Source of the DNA: Ischnura elegans
Taxonomy: Eukaryota; Arthropoda; Insecta; Odonata; Coenagrionidae
Assembly (NCBI RefSeq): GCF_921293095.1
Contig: NC_060254.1
Location: forward strand, 60,930,069-60,994,068
Direction: 5' to 3'
DNA length: 64,000 nt
Of the stretch, positions 44,293 through 54,349 are shown in pieces. The position numbers and the translations under genes were made by a program. Every line of letters begins with the position of its first letter. The first letter of the stretch is position 1. The notes beneath the pieces were generated by a model that was given only the letters and a program-made list of their open reading frames with translations, did not search any database and had not been told where the DNA came from.

Positions 44293-44328
44293 TAACACGT
44301 GTTTCGATTGATACACAATCATCTTCAG
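44293..44328 (-). ncRNA. Hammerhead-like motif, complete core
   Basis: Minus strand: CTGAAGA, T, GATTG-TGTAT-CAATC, GAA, ACACGTGT, T. Stem II is perfect and ACACGTGT is self-complementary. The base at the cleavage position would be T rather than C, still within the NUH rule. Confidence 0.6.
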
Positions 44329-44337
44329 ATACTGTTC

Positions 44338-44373
44338 CTGACGATGATTGTGTTTCAATCGAAACACATGTTA
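44338..44373 (+). ncRNA. Hammerhead-like motif, complete core (partner arm)
   Basis: CTGACGA, T, GATTG-TGTTT-CAATC, GAA, ACACATGT. The variable seventh core position differs from its partner (A versus C), as the hammerhead consensus allows. Only nine bases separate the two opposed motifs. Confidence 0.6.
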
Positions 44374-44687
44374 TAAGCAGTTAAAATAAAATTAGTGGAC
44401 AGTACGACATCTTTGTTTATCTTTAAATGGCAGTGAAGATTTCCCGGGTATCACGGTAATGGCCTTAAATATATGTTTTTCCATCGTTCCGATGTGCAAT
44501 TCGCCCATCCCCATCATCGTCCTCCTAGGAGATTAATGGGATTTTGGATTCCTGGAATTTGAATTCCTGAACCCCGGAGAACCATGGGCGAGTCGCTCAT
44601 CGAAACGTTTTCCCGGCCGGTAGTGAAGAATTCTCGGGTTTCACACCAGGTTAGGTATCTATATCTCCTTCAAACGTTTCGTTCTCC

Positions 44688-44796
44688 TATCTTACTGTTT
44701 TCTCTCGGATCACTTTGTCTGTCAGCGACGCGAGTGGCAACTTTTGTAATGCCATTTAAATGCGCGGTGGGTGACAATACTTTTAGAGGCTGACTT
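44688..44796 (-). repeat. R350 dispersed repeat, terminal fragment
   Basis: GTCAGCGACGCGAGTGGCAA and GCGCGGTGGGTGACAA match the reverse of the first ~100 bp of R350. The neighbouring TAATCCTCTTTCGTAA recurs near 46.15 kb. Confidence 0.5.
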
Positions 44797-44810
44797 TAGC
44801 TATATTCTTC

Positions 44811-46515
44811 TTAGCAATAATCCTCTTTCGTAAAATTCCTGAACGTTGGTATCGCTGTAGAGACCCGTGCCGAGATTCAGAAACCCAACTTCCAGGAATC
44901 TTCTATATTATTTCTACTGTATAGATACCTTTTTCTCAACTTATACGCAACCAAACTCTACAAATGAGGTACCAAAATGCACAGAATTTATCAGAGAACA
45001 TCCGACGGCATATCTTACTTCCTAAATATTGCTATTGTTTCCTAAAATTGGTTTTTAAATAATAAAAAAAAAACAAAAACCTGTAAATATTCCTGACGCT
45101 AACGGCGCACAAACTGATACATTTGTTCATTTGCAACAATATCTCGCATTCTTTAAATAACTTTTATCAAAATGCGGCTGATTCCACATTCAAGTCTCCT
45201 GTTGATACGTAAGTATGAGTCATCATGCGCGTTTAACAGAGGACAGTGTAATTACTTCCAATGTTGTGTTTAAAGAGGTCCTCTGACCTCAATTTGTACA
45301 TGAACATTCCAATTAAATTTGTACATAAGACCCTGCCTTTTTTTCTACATTTTAAAATTAGAAACGCGCCTATCCCTCTGTGGACCTGCATTGAAAAGAG
45401 CGGGGGAAGCCCGCTGGGAGCGGGCGCATCACGCTCGTTTTCCTAAAATTCAGAAATCTCAGAGGACGATAAGGACGACGGGCGACTTACACACCGAAAC
45501 GTTGGATGGAGATATGGAGGACACTACTCGGTATAAAACCCGAGAATTCTTCGTTGTCAATATAGTATTTGCACTTGCAAAGAAAAGCTATAAAATACAA
45601 AGAATTTGATAGATCATATCATCACGGATGTTATTTTCGGTGGGCAGCAATCGTTACGTCTCTTTAGAAACATGATCGCTTCACCGTTGGTGACGCGAGA
45701 TTGCGATTACGATTACGATTGTTCCAGCAATCGTCGGAACAATCGTGCATTCACACGACAATGGTTAAAATCTATGCTGCCCTCTAGTGCTGACATGCCA
45801 AGTGAACGAGAATTTGACGGTTAGCAAAGCTGTTGAGGTATGCCGGGTCAATATATTACCGCGTTCAACGTGTATTTACCGAATAATTTTTCTTCCGCCC
45901 ATATTCTTCCTTCCTTCTTCTTGGACAAATCCATGAAAAAAATAGAGCGAAGAGAGCTTCACGAACTTTTCGTCTTTCTCTTGTCCCTTCCGTTACCGCT
46001 CTCCCAGCGCCTGACCACCCTAAAGTGGCAAGGTTCGGAACTAATGTCAGGCCATGCATTCACACTGCTAGTTCAGCCAACTATCGTTAGGACGATCGCT
46101 CGGAGGCCTGCTTTAGTGATTCTTAAGTAAATTTTTGGTAATAATCCTCTTTTGTAATATTCGTGTACGTGGGTATCACTTCAAAGAACGTTAATTTTTC
46201 CATCCCCTGAAAAGAGACTTCCCAAGTGATGGAATAAAGATGGGGTTTCCATCCCTGGAGCCATCCTGGAAAATGATCGCGTGAAACGGTCATTTTAAAG
46301 CTATCATTGTAGCTGTAGCTGGAGCTATCGCTCGATAAGGTTGAATGTATGATTCAGGCTTAGCCTTTTCTCTCTCGGGAACGGAGGGGTGGCGTCGTTC
46401 CTGCAGGGGTGATTTATTCCCCCCAGATAGCCTCCATGAGCCTCCGCACCTTTCCTCTTCTTCCACGAGAGAGAGAGAAGGAAACGAATAGCCTTTCGGG
46501 AATCGCTGCCGTGGG
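44811..46515. other. Unclassified sequence
   Basis: Frames of 61-99 codons on both strands show no domain. A short (GATTAC)n-like stretch lies at 45701-45720, and CCGAAACGTTGG at about 45498 could be a worn Penelope-type end. No gene is called. Confidence 0.35.
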
Positions 46516-46549
46516 ATAGTGTCTTTCTGTCGCAGAATCGGCCAACGTG

Positions 46550-47200
46550 AGGTCAAAAGCCACTCTAGACTACTTTCCAAAGGATTAGCTCATGTTCTCA
46601 CAATAGGGAACAAACATAAAATCCAAATGAAAAGAATACCTTACATTGCGGGAGTGTCGGAAAGAATTTCAAGGATCCTGAGAAAACACGACGTGGTCAA
46701 AAGGTACAATTGCGTGACCGAGATCCACAACCTAGTACCTGGACCGAAAGACATCATTCCACAAACTTATGTGAAGGCGTCTACAAAGTGCCGTGTTCGT
46801 GCGGGAAAGCTTACATAGGAGAGACATGCCGAGGAATGGCGACCAGGATAAAAGAACATGCAAGAGCCACAAAACAGAAGCAGATCCACCTGTCGGCCAT
46901 TGCAGAACACGCGTGGAGTGAGGTAGGTCACAGTATAGACTTCGAAGGAACGAAGATGGTGGCCAAGGAGAATCGCTACTATCCAAGGCTGATCAGGGAA
47001 GCCTTGGAAATACACAAAAACAATAATTTCAACCGAGACCAAGGCTACCCAATCAGCAACGTTTGGAAGAGGGTTTTGACCAATCAGCGTCCGGCAGGCA
47101 GCGGGACAGAGGCATATAAGGCGGCCAAAAACGAGAACTTCTCACCTTCGACCTGAAGACGGGAGCAGGCAGCTCCCGAAACTGTTGTCATCCAAAAACA
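46550..47200 (+). pseudogene. Penelope-like element: GIY-YIG endonuclease end of the RT polyprotein, frameshifted
   Basis: The first frame gives IPYIAGVSERISRILRKHDV, the linker between reverse transcriptase and endonuclease in Penelope-like elements. After a frameshift near 46765-46775 the second frame (to 47156) gives GVYKVPCSCGKAYIGETCRG, ATRIKEHARA, HLSAIAEHAWSEVGHSIDFE, KENRYYPRLIREALEIHKNN and NFNRDQGYPIS. VYK...AYIG is the GIY-YIG signature, R in TRIKEH the expected catalytic arginine, and E in IREALEI a likely metal-binding residue. The reverse-transcriptase core upstream is absent (5' truncation). The stop TGA at 47154-47156 lies inside a hammerhead-like core. Confidence 0.85.
47153..47189 (+). 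ncRNA. Hammerhead-like motif at the Penelope-like 3' end
   Basis: CTGAAGA, C, GGGAGC-AGGCA-GCTCCC, GAA, ACTGTTGT, C. The core is complete and stem II is a perfect six-pair helix. The stop codon of the GIY-YIG frame is bases 2-4 of the core. The block after GAA is not self-complementary here. Hammerhead motifs are known in Penelope-like retroelements. Confidence 0.65.
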
Positions 47201-47321
47201 TCCAACGCGGCTGAGGGACCCGAAAATCAGCACTGACCAAGAACGATCTCTTTTGAAAGACTAGTCTGCTAAGCCAACTGGACATGTCTACGCAATCACT
47301 TTACGGCGAATTTTATTTTCC

Positions 47322-47461
47322 AATAGGGTGGTTTCCTATTATTTTTTTATTGCCTAAATCGAAGGATTATTACTCCCGGAGTACGTATTTCACGATTTTT
47401 TATTTTTAAATGACGATATCTATTTTTCGCGATTAAATGAAAAGTGAACATTTTCAAGCCC
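47322..47461 (-). mobile_element. MITE-665, end fragment
   Basis: AATAGGGTGGTTTCCTATTA through TTAAATGACGATATC to TTTTCAAGCC matches the reverse of the last ~135 bp of MITE-665. The rest of the element is missing. Confidence 0.7.
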
Positions 47462-47526
47462 ACGACAACGCTACAGCTAAGTATGAGTGCTGGGAAAAGC
47501 CTATGTCACGTCTGGCTGCTGCTGAG

Positions 47527-48450
47527 TGTGGCTTTTTCATGTGGAACCATTGGTCTGGTAGCACTAGTTACCTATAGACAATTTTGGATAGACCCACGAT
47601 CAAACTGATTTCCTAGTTATATGATTTGAAACATATTGTGGCTAATATGGGTAGGGTAATGGGTAAATATCAACTGAAAATAAACACGAAGAAAACCAAG
47701 ATATTAGTACGCACCAGAAGGGAAGAAGTCAAGACTAACGTTAGAATAGGGAAGCAAAAACTGATAGAGGTGGATGAATTCAGTTATTAGGGAGGCAAGA
47801 TAACTAGTGACGGGAGAAGCAAGAAAGAAATTATCAGCAGAATAGGCCAGGCGAATAGAGCATTCCATCAAAAGAGAGCCCTGCTTACAGCGGGAGACTT
47901 AAATATGGAAGTAAAGAAACAATTTATAAGAACCTACATTTGCAGTATGCTCCAAAACGGAAGTGAGGCATGGATAATGACCGCAGCGGAGAAAGCAAGG
48001 ATAGAGGCCTTCGAAATGTAGCGCTACAGAAGAATGATGAAAATCAAATGGTTCGACCGAGTTAGTGACGAGGAAGTCCAAAGAAGAGTAGGAGAGAAGA
48101 GAAGCCTCATAAAAACCTTAACAAGAAGACGGAACAACCTTATAGTCCAAATCTTGAGACATGATGGCCTGATGAAGACAATCGTCGAGGGACAAGTGGA
48201 AGGCAAGAACAGAAAAGGAAGACCTCGAACAAAATATATGGAACAAGTAAAGAAGGATGTGAAAGAGAAGAAATATGCAGGTGTGAAAAGATTAGCTGAT
48301 AGGAGAACTGATTGGAGAGCAGCGTCAAACCAATCCTAGGATTGTTGACCAGTGATGATGATGATCTTTCTCACATGGAAACCTTGGTCTGGTATACTAG
48401 TTACATCCAGACATTTTCTGATTGATTCACGATCAAACTGATTTCCTACC
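47527..48450 (+). repeat. ~85-95-bp direct repeats flanking a LINE copy
   Basis: About 47527-47622 (CTTGGTCTGGTA-like, CTAGTTAC, ACGATCAAACTGATTTCCTA) recurs, diverged, at about 48365-48450 on the other side of the RTE-like copy. This is much longer than a normal LINE target duplication. Either a tandem repeat was the target, or the repeats belong to an unrecognised flanking element. Confidence 0.55.
47620..48364 (+). mobile_element. RTE-like LINE 3' part (family A), longest copy
   Basis: Encodes KYQLKINTKKTKILVRTRRE, GKQKLIEVDEFSY, a stop, GGKITSDGRSKKEIISRIGQ, DLNMEVKKQFIRTYICSMLQ, EKARIEAFEM, a stop, RYRRMMKIKWFDRVSDEEVQ, RRVGEKRSLIKTLTRRRNN, KGRPRTKYMEQVKKDVKEKK, YAGVKRLADRRTDWRAASNQ, S, stop. 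LKINTKKTK is the end of the RT thumb and the rest is the C-terminal domain of RTE-like polyproteins. It ends in (GAT)n. Two in-frame stops show it is inactive, but it is otherwise continuous. Confidence 0.8.
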
Positions 48451-49439
48451 AATATATTTCTCATTGGGAACAATCAGTCTTATGAACTACTTGCCCATAG
48501 AATATTTTTGATCAAAATATAAATTTCAGAGTGCAAAAGAGACACGGAAGAGACTAACTGGAACATTTATGTACTTGCGGATTCAACTCTGAAGGGAAGC
48601 TCTCCGCTGTGCCATTTGTTACCCTTCAAACGGCCTTATCTCTCACGCACAGCTCCAGCACAGCCTGCCTCTCTCTCGCGCGACAGCAGCGTGATCTTGC
48701 AGATTCCAAAAACATTGCCAAAGGACGTCCGCCCCGCAGTCAGGGAAAGCAGGCGGGCGGGATGAAGGGGAGAGGAAGACGAATAACCGTCCGAGGGCTA
48801 TCGTGATCTCCGCCACGTCTCCGCTGTCCGACCGCGGCCGTGTTCCAGCCGCGTTGAGGAGGAGAGGCAGTGGACGTGTATCACGGAGCTGACGACGTCA
48901 CGCGGGAAAGCGGAGTGAAGCCGCAAAGAGAGTTTGGTGCGGATAAATTATGTTCCGAGGTGGGTGGGAAGTGCTTCTCTTACGTTTTTGTTGAGGGCGT
49001 GGGAGGATACCTAAGTCATGACACATTTACTATACTGGGTTATTCTAACGGACATTCAGACATTTTTGTACCCATTTTCATGGTAAAATGATGAACCCAT
49101 TTTCAAAAAATTGTTTTCACGAATGTATTACAATTATTAAATTAATTAAATTAAATTGATTTCATATAGCATGAAAAAATATGGAAACTTCCTCTTTTCA
49201 TTGGTGTAAAGCTAGTTCGTTTTGGATTTATACTTGAATAAATACGAAGTTTTGATAGTGGGTCCATCATTTTGAATAATCTTGTACAACATATCCCAAT
49301 CACTGACTATTTCATACAAATTTACTTGGTTGAACGAGACGAAATAAGACATTAAGTCAGCGAATCGTCCCCCTCTGAAATCGTCTGAAACCCCAGGGAA
49401 AATTGTCAAACTTTCCTGTGATCGCATTGCACTCAACAC
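48451..49439. other. Unclassified sequence, GC-rich in the middle
   Basis: About 48600-48900 is rich in GC and CG and has plus-strand frames of 65-73 codons. It might be a promoter or first-exon region of an unrecognised gene, but no splice donor or domain supports that. Confidence 0.3.
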
Positions 49440-49545
49440 GGCGCTGCGGACATTTTTGAAAACCGATTAAAATGGGTCCTAGGTGGCAACAGAAATCAGC
49501 CTTCTATGGGATGAAATTGGGCCTCCTCTGTGCAATCCCCTAGGA
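49440..49545 (+). repeat. R350 dispersed repeat, 3' fragment
   Basis: GGCGCTGCGGACATTTTTGA through GGCAACAGAAATCAGCCTTC to GGGCCTCCTCTGTGCA equals the end of R350 at 34.58-34.69 kb. Confidence 0.6.
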
Positions 49546-49971
49546 TGGAGGGACTGGAAAAATGATCTTGTGATTCAGGACAATCGGTCTCAACGGTTTG
49601 CTACGCTGTCAGTCAAATGGTCAATAGTACCATGGCCATTTATTCGCCCCAGCATGAACTTCATACTTGGCGAGAGTATTTTCATGTGGGGAAGCGGGAA
49701 ATGTTTTTTTTTCTTTCGCACACTAGTCTACCTTGACGTTTACATTAGGAGAACGGGAACGAAAAGAGGAGAGGGGGGGTTGACCTCTTCCTGCCGAGGG
49801 GAAATAAACAAACAAGTGGGCTTGCGACGGAGGGAAAAGCAAGAGTCATCAGCCTCGCAGCGCGTGTCCGAGTGGCGTGCGAAGGAACAGCGGTGACATC
49901 ATTGCTCACACGGCGGGAAAAACAAACGACGCAGGAGCGAAGATACTTCCACCACCCAGTGGATGAATATG
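49546..49971. other. Unclassified sequence
   Basis: A 137-codon plus-strand frame (49483-49896) begins in the R350 fragment and is not recognised, so it is not called a gene. Confidence 0.35.
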
Positions 49972-50867
49972 AAGACCGTTTTACACGGGGCACGTAATTG
50001 ATAATATGACATGTGTACGAAGGTGCAGGCAAAATTGCGTAGGGTGAAGCGGTTAATAGGTTAGTTTCCTTCATCTAGGAAAACCAAAGGCATTGATTGC
50101 GATTCGTTACCCTCCATAAGTGTTTTCATGTAATACAAATTATTTGGTTTTAGAAATCCCAGTTTAGACGAACGTTAATGGTCAATTTTACCCTCATTTG
50201 AAAAAGGCCAGATTGGCGCCCATGCGATGCCACTCCACGTGACGTCACAGGCACCTAGTTTCTATACGAGTAGATAGGAGTTTTACATTGTCTGAGATTA
50301 CCAATGCATGCATGAGGCACAGAGCTCAGGGAAACATGTCTTAATAATCACCTATTAAAACAGGCTAAGGTCGGAAAATTTCCTTTGTTTGATAAGGTAC
50401 TAATAATCCTTATTTAAGCCAAGCGCTACCAGCTAGCAGGGTACTCTGCTACCTGCTAGCATTCTGCGTCGTATCAGCGCTCAAAGCCTCGCCCCAAGGT
50501 CACCTCACTTGCGGCAGCGGGAACCAGAACGACGTCACACGGAGTTTTCCCGGCATTCATACTTACGTGTCGCGTTTTAGCGCGCTTGAAAATGTTCAGA
50601 TCTTATTTAATTGCGAAAAATAGATATCGTCATTTAAAAATCTAAAAGCGTGAAATACGTACTCCAGGAACAATAGTCTTTCGATTTAGACAATTAAAAA
50701 TAATAGGAAATCACCCTATTGATAGAATGCATGTGAAAAAACATGGTCGTGAGATGGCGAATAGCTCCTGCTCTAATTTTTTCGTGCATTCGTGAAATTG
50801 CACGCTGTAATGAGATATTAATGCAGTTCTAACCTACGCAATTACAAGCCTCGTGTAAAAAGGCCTT
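49972..50867. mobile_element. MITE with AGGCCGTTTTACACGG ends, third copy, split
   Basis: Left half at 49972-50054 and right half at 50721-50867 match 8669-8902 and 22154-22387 in reverse. MITE-665 lies between them. Confidence 0.7.
50055..50720. mobile_element. MITE-665, copy 2, nested
   Basis: AATAGGTTAGTTTCCT and GGAAATCACCCTATT are its ends. It interrupts the ACACGG MITE. If the ends are trimmed to TAGG...CCTA, the flanks are TTAA and TTGA. The inner CACGTGACGTCAC is intact. Confidence 0.8.
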
Positions 50868-50924
50868 CAAACAACATGATCTGACTGAATATTACTGCTA
50901 CGCTCGCTCAACAACGCAGAGACC

Positions 50925-51310
50925 GAAATGCAAAAGATATTGCCTGGAATTTTAAACATATTTTTAAAAAATAAATACATTGAGCAATCGGCAGTAGCAG
51001 AGCATGCGTTAAATAATTCCGGGCATAAGATCAAGAGGAATCAAAGGTCCTGGCAAAAGAACGATTTTATTTTCCTCGCATCATTCGTGAGGCTATTGAA
51101 ATCGAAAAATCAACAGAAAACTTCAATTGAGATGATGAACACATCTTAAATACTACCTGGAAAAGACTCAACAAGCATAACGGAACGCCAAAGATGGAGG
51201 TCCTCGACGCTGATTGGTAGTTCATTTTGAGGATGATTTAGCGGGCCATTTCCATCTTTCGGCACTCATTGTCAGACCTGAAGATGTTACCACTGGTGAG
51301 TGAGATTGAA
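50925..51310 (+). pseudogene. Penelope-like element: GIY-YIG domain fragment with worn 3' hammerhead
   Basis: The frame reads NKYIEQSAVAEHALNNSGHK, I, then through frame changes a KERFYFPRIIREAIEIEK-like and NFNRDDEHILNTTWKRLN-like stretch, ending KMEVLDADW at a stop near 51220. This is the second half of a GIY-YIG domain; the GIY-YIG motif itself is missing. CTGAAGATGTTACCACTGG at 51278 begins a hammerhead-like motif whose 3' half has decayed. It is a different subfamily from the copy at 46.6 kb. Confidence 0.7.
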
Positions 51311-51420
51311 CAACAAATATTGCACTGAATTGTTGAGGCCTTTACTTTGAAGAATGCCATTATATAGTTGGAAGGAAATTACTTTGCTTTTCTACAAAAC
51401 ACACCCTTTATTGCCGACTA

Positions 51421-51457
51421 GTTTCGGTTACACTGTACCATTTTCAAGACTAGTGAT
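51421..51457 (-). ncRNA. Hammerhead-like motif, core changed
   Basis: Minus strand: TTGAAAA, T, GGTA-CAGTG-TAACC, GAA, ACTAGT, C. The frame of the motif and the self-complementary ACTAGT are kept, but two core bases of CTGANGA differ, so activity is unlikely. Confidence 0.45.
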
Positions 51458-51514
51458 ACCCACACCCGACCACAGAGTATATATCCCGGCAAATTCTTAT
51501 GTGTATCACTAGTC

Positions 51515-51546
51515 TTGAAAATGGTACAGTGTAACCGAAACTAGTC
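51515..51546 (+). ncRNA. Hammerhead-like motif, core changed (partner arm)
   Basis: Identical in order to the minus-strand motif of the left arm: TTGAAAA, T, stem II, GAA, ACTAGT, C. It faces the opposite way. Confidence 0.45.
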
Positions 51547-51607
51547 GGCAATAAAGTGTGTGTTTTGTAGAAAAGCAAAGTAATTTCCTTCCAACCAACA
51601 AATATTG

Positions 51608-52622
51608 AGAGTATGCAACCCGCGTGCCACCTAAATTGTCCGACAGGGGTGGCGCGCTCACTCTCGGTGCGATATTTCGGAAACCAAAGGGCATAAATGA
51701 AAGAAATTTAAGGTGATACTTTGCAAATGTCTAATGAGTCGTTGTAGAAGACAAAAAAGTGATAGAATAATCCAAGAGTGACATCATCTTCACTTATGTC
51801 CGAAAAACACCAAAAAATACCAAAATTTCAAAACTCTTAAGTGCGATGCAGCAGGTTTATACGGCATCCGATCGCAAAAATAATTTTTGTGATTTATTTT
51901 CTCACCAAACGGAACGAAATTGGGGAGAGGGGTCCCAAAAGAAATTCGAAAACTTTAAAAATAAGGACCACCCTATTGACCTGCATAGGCCACGAAACGT
52001 CATCAGAACTCAATTTCGACGCAGCTGACCCGAAAAAGCAATGGAGAGGAATGCAATCCAGCGCTGCGAAAGCGTCAGGCAGAAATATATCCAGGATTTT
52101 TCAACATATTTTGCTCCTGTCATGTATAAGCTTTTTTCTATGGAAAGGATTTTTTTGAGACACAATTTATGAAACTATTTGCGACATTAACTGTTAACTT
52201 TTCAATGCCCATACGAAATGCACTGGAGACCCTTTTTCGTTTTCTATTTTAAAATTATAACACACGAAATATTGAGTATATCGATGCGTACGAGTACGAG
52301 TAATACGATTTCGTCGCGAGGAAAAAGAATATCTGTAATCATATTTCGTTTAAATTTTCCATAGGTTTAGTTTTCTTCTGATCACGGTGTTGTTAAAAAA
52401 TATCCCTCTCTGCTTAGCCCAACCTCCATCCAAACTCACTGTCTGCTCCGTAACTCATTGGCAAGTTTGCTCTCCTCACCGACCTTGTCTACCACTTGTC
52501 AATTCCTCGATCTCTCTGTCTACTTCACCTTCTCCATTCCTCTCCACACCCACATTTCAAACGCCTCCATTTTCTTCTCGTCCACTATCCTTTGAGTCGA
52601 TATTACCGGACCCTTAAGTTAC
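51608..52622. other. Unclassified sequence upstream of the tRNA gene
   Basis: A 105-codon plus-strand frame (51841-52158) has no domain. From 52.42 to 52.61 kb the plus strand is pyrimidine-rich. No TATA-like Pol III upstream signal stands out. Confidence 0.4.
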
Positions 52623-52695
52623 GGTCCTGTGGCGCAACGGATAACGCGTCTGACTACGGATCAGAAGATTCCAGGTTCGAATCCTGGCAGGGTCG
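52623..52695 (+). tRNA. tRNA-Arg (anticodon ACG)
   Basis: The 73-nt sequence folds as a full cloverleaf. The acceptor GGTCCTG pairs with CAGGGTC (two G-U pairs), the D-arm has GGCGCAACGGATAACGC, the anticodon stem is TCTGA/TCAGA with loop CTACGGA (ACG at its centre), the variable loop is AGATT, and the T-arm is CCAGG-TTCGAAT-CCTGG, with discriminator G. A and B boxes are intact (TGGCGCAACGG; GGTTCGAATCC). No intron is present. ACG, read with inosine, decodes CGU/CGC/CGA. A seven-T Pol III terminator starts four bases after the gene. It is the only gene in the window that looks functional. A 49-nt copy of its 5' part lies in a chimera at 56649. Confidence 0.93.
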
Positions 52696-52698
52696 AAG

Positions 52699-52705
52699 TT
52701 TTTTT
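52699..52705 (+). terminator. Pol III oligo-T terminator of tRNA-Arg
   Basis: Seven T residues directly downstream of the tRNA gene. Confidence 0.85.
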
Positions 52706-53484
52706 GCAAGCGTCGGTAACGATGGGGCTGATGACAATACATAAAAACGAAATCGATTTTCAAAACTATACTTGATCGAAATCGATAAAAAAATCGAAAT
52801 CGAAATTCGATAATCAGGCACAAACTAATGTCTTCGATTGTGCTCTAACAAATCAATTAAACTTCCACTTAAAAAAATAATTCTAAATTTACCAAAATAT
52901 GCCTATGGCTATATTTTGTTGCAATAATAACCTTGATAGCTTTGGTTTAATCAAACGTATGATTCACTAATAAAGAGTAGAAAAAAAAAATAAAAAAAAT
53001 TAAAAACACGCTTTTCCAAAAATAGTTCAAAATGCGCTAAAAAGTTAAACTAAAACATTTTTATTATTCGAAGAATAAATCATAGGTGCGAATTAATTTT
53101 AGAAATTAGTATTGCATGCAATCCTTAGTCACCTATCAGTATCTTCCACTCTCACTTCTAATAAACCTATTCAGCACCTACATTTAATTATGCGAGTGAT
53201 ATAAACCTCATTTCTTTTATTTTTTAGGGCAATCAATACTGTTTTTTGTAAAAGCATGATTTTAAAAACCTTTTTGAAGTTTATACCTCTTTATATGCCT
53301 TTGGTGGCTACATTAAAATTATTTAAATTGTAAATATTGAAAATTGTAGTATAAATTATAAATCGCCTGATTCGTCTCATCGTCACGCTTCCCCCTTAGA
53401 CACGCTCATTTTTTCTGCTTTTGTCCTGAAGCTCATCGTCCTTTTGAAAATGCTTCCCTCCTAGCCACTTCTTCATTTAAGCGT
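52706..53484. other. AT-rich sequence
   Basis: Includes an ATCGAAATCGA-type short repeat near 52750-52810 and A-runs near 52980. No gene is seen. Confidence 0.4.
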
Positions 53485-53632
53485 GTAACATAACATAAAC
53501 AAGCCACCATATTGTTTTTATATAATTTAAAACTGACAATGGTAGTGAGGGACTGTTGTAACATAACATAAACAAGCCACCATATTGTTTTTATATAATT
53601 TAAAACTGACAATGGTAGTGAGGGATTGTTGT
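53485..53632 (+). repeat. 73-bp tandem duplication, two copies
   Basis: GTAACATAACATAAACAAGC starts at 53485 and at 53558. The two units differ at one base (GACTG versus GATTG near the end), so the duplication is recent. Confidence 0.95.
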
Positions 53633-54014
53633 GAAGGAAAAGGGGAGTTGTGTATAGAGAGTTGAAGGAGGCAGACGTGATTAAAGGAAGGATCGGGATA
53701 AGGACTAAGAAAGGTGGCGGTGTAGCAGAGAAAGGAAGAGAAAGCAGAGAAGGGGAGGCGCCTACGAGAGGAGAAGAGAGCGGGAGGAGAGGACTATAGC
53801 GGAACTCAGGATCCACGCTGATGCAGTTCATGGCGGTGGTTCAGAAGAGTGGTGGTGGTAGATATAAATGGAATTGTGATATCATGGTGGCTTTTGATGT
53901 TGGTTTTATGCTCTAAGTTTGAAAATATAGTTTGTATAGAATTGTATTGTAATTATTTGTTTATAAAGCATCGAAGTTTTTAAAAAGTTACAAGCGTAAA
54001 TATGTAAGTCTATC
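53633..54014. other. Unclassified, partly GA-rich sequence
   Basis: No gene is recognised. The 132-codon minus-strand frame (53433-53831) runs through the tandem duplication and purine-rich sequence. Confidence 0.4.
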
Positions 54015-54300
54015 TATGTAGACATTGCACGGCGGGTGGTCGAAAATGTCTCATTGAAATTGCTCAAGGAGCAGGCATCAGCGCTGGGATGACGGGCGTT
54101 GTCATGGATCAGAAAACTTTCGGAAGTCAGCATGTCTCTTCTTTTGTTTTTAATAGGAATGGACGTAATGTTTCGCACTCCAATCACAGTGCATTTAAAA
54201 AATTCTCTTTTATCGGCATTAAGGTGAAGACATGTCAATGCTGAAGCCATTCGGCGAGTTTTCTGGCTGTCTCTCAGCAAGACACACTAGGCGGAAGAAT
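54015..54300 (-). mobile_element. Mariner-like transposase fragment
   Basis: The minus strand encodes IKNKRRDMLTSESFLIHDNA, RHPSADA, with shared upstream sequence (ACAGCCAGAAAACTCGCC) to the copy at 31.56 kb. It stops shortly after the HDNAR block. Frame changes are present. Confidence 0.65.
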
Positions 54301-54349
54301 CAATTGAGGCAGTGTAGTCAATGAGATTGCTACCAACCTTACCTACCAC

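Larger units (their letters stand above)
44205..44428. mobile_element. Palindromic Penelope-type insertion, 10-bp TSD
   Basis: GGCAGTGAAG occurs at 44195-44204 and 44429-44438. A left tail of about 35 nt is followed by arms at about 44255-44328 and 44336-44402 (CTCACTAGTTTTATTTAACTG and its inverse). Both arms carry complete hammerhead-like cores. It interrupts the older terminal-repeat remnant. Confidence 0.7.
44146..44680. mobile_element. Degenerate Penelope-type terminal repeat, host of a palindrome
   Basis: CCCGGCGAACAGCGGCAGTG at 44182 and, after the nested insertion, ATTTCCCGGGTATCAC resemble CCCGGCCGGTAGTGAAGAAT-TCTCGGGTTTCAC at about 44614-44645 in direct orientation. A hammerhead-like half (GGGCGAGTCGCTCATCGAAACG, read as GGGCGA-...-CATC, GAAACG) lies at about 44586-44608, and an inverted relative at about 44484-44520. 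Confidence 0.4.
51323..51595. mobile_element. Palindromic Penelope-type insertion, 12-bp TSD
   Basis: CAACAAATATTG is at 51311-51322 and 51596-51607. A 45-nt single-copy tail (51323-51367) precedes arms at 51368-51459 and 51503-51594, which are almost perfect inverses around a 43-nt centre. Both arms contain a hammerhead-like motif. It sits just behind the hammerhead of a Penelope-like copy of another subfamily. Confidence 0.85.

Noticed and set aside
52614..52823. Minus-strand frame including DPARIRTWNLLIRSQTRYPL
   Set aside because: It is the antisense translation of the tRNA-Arg gene, a well-known false protein.
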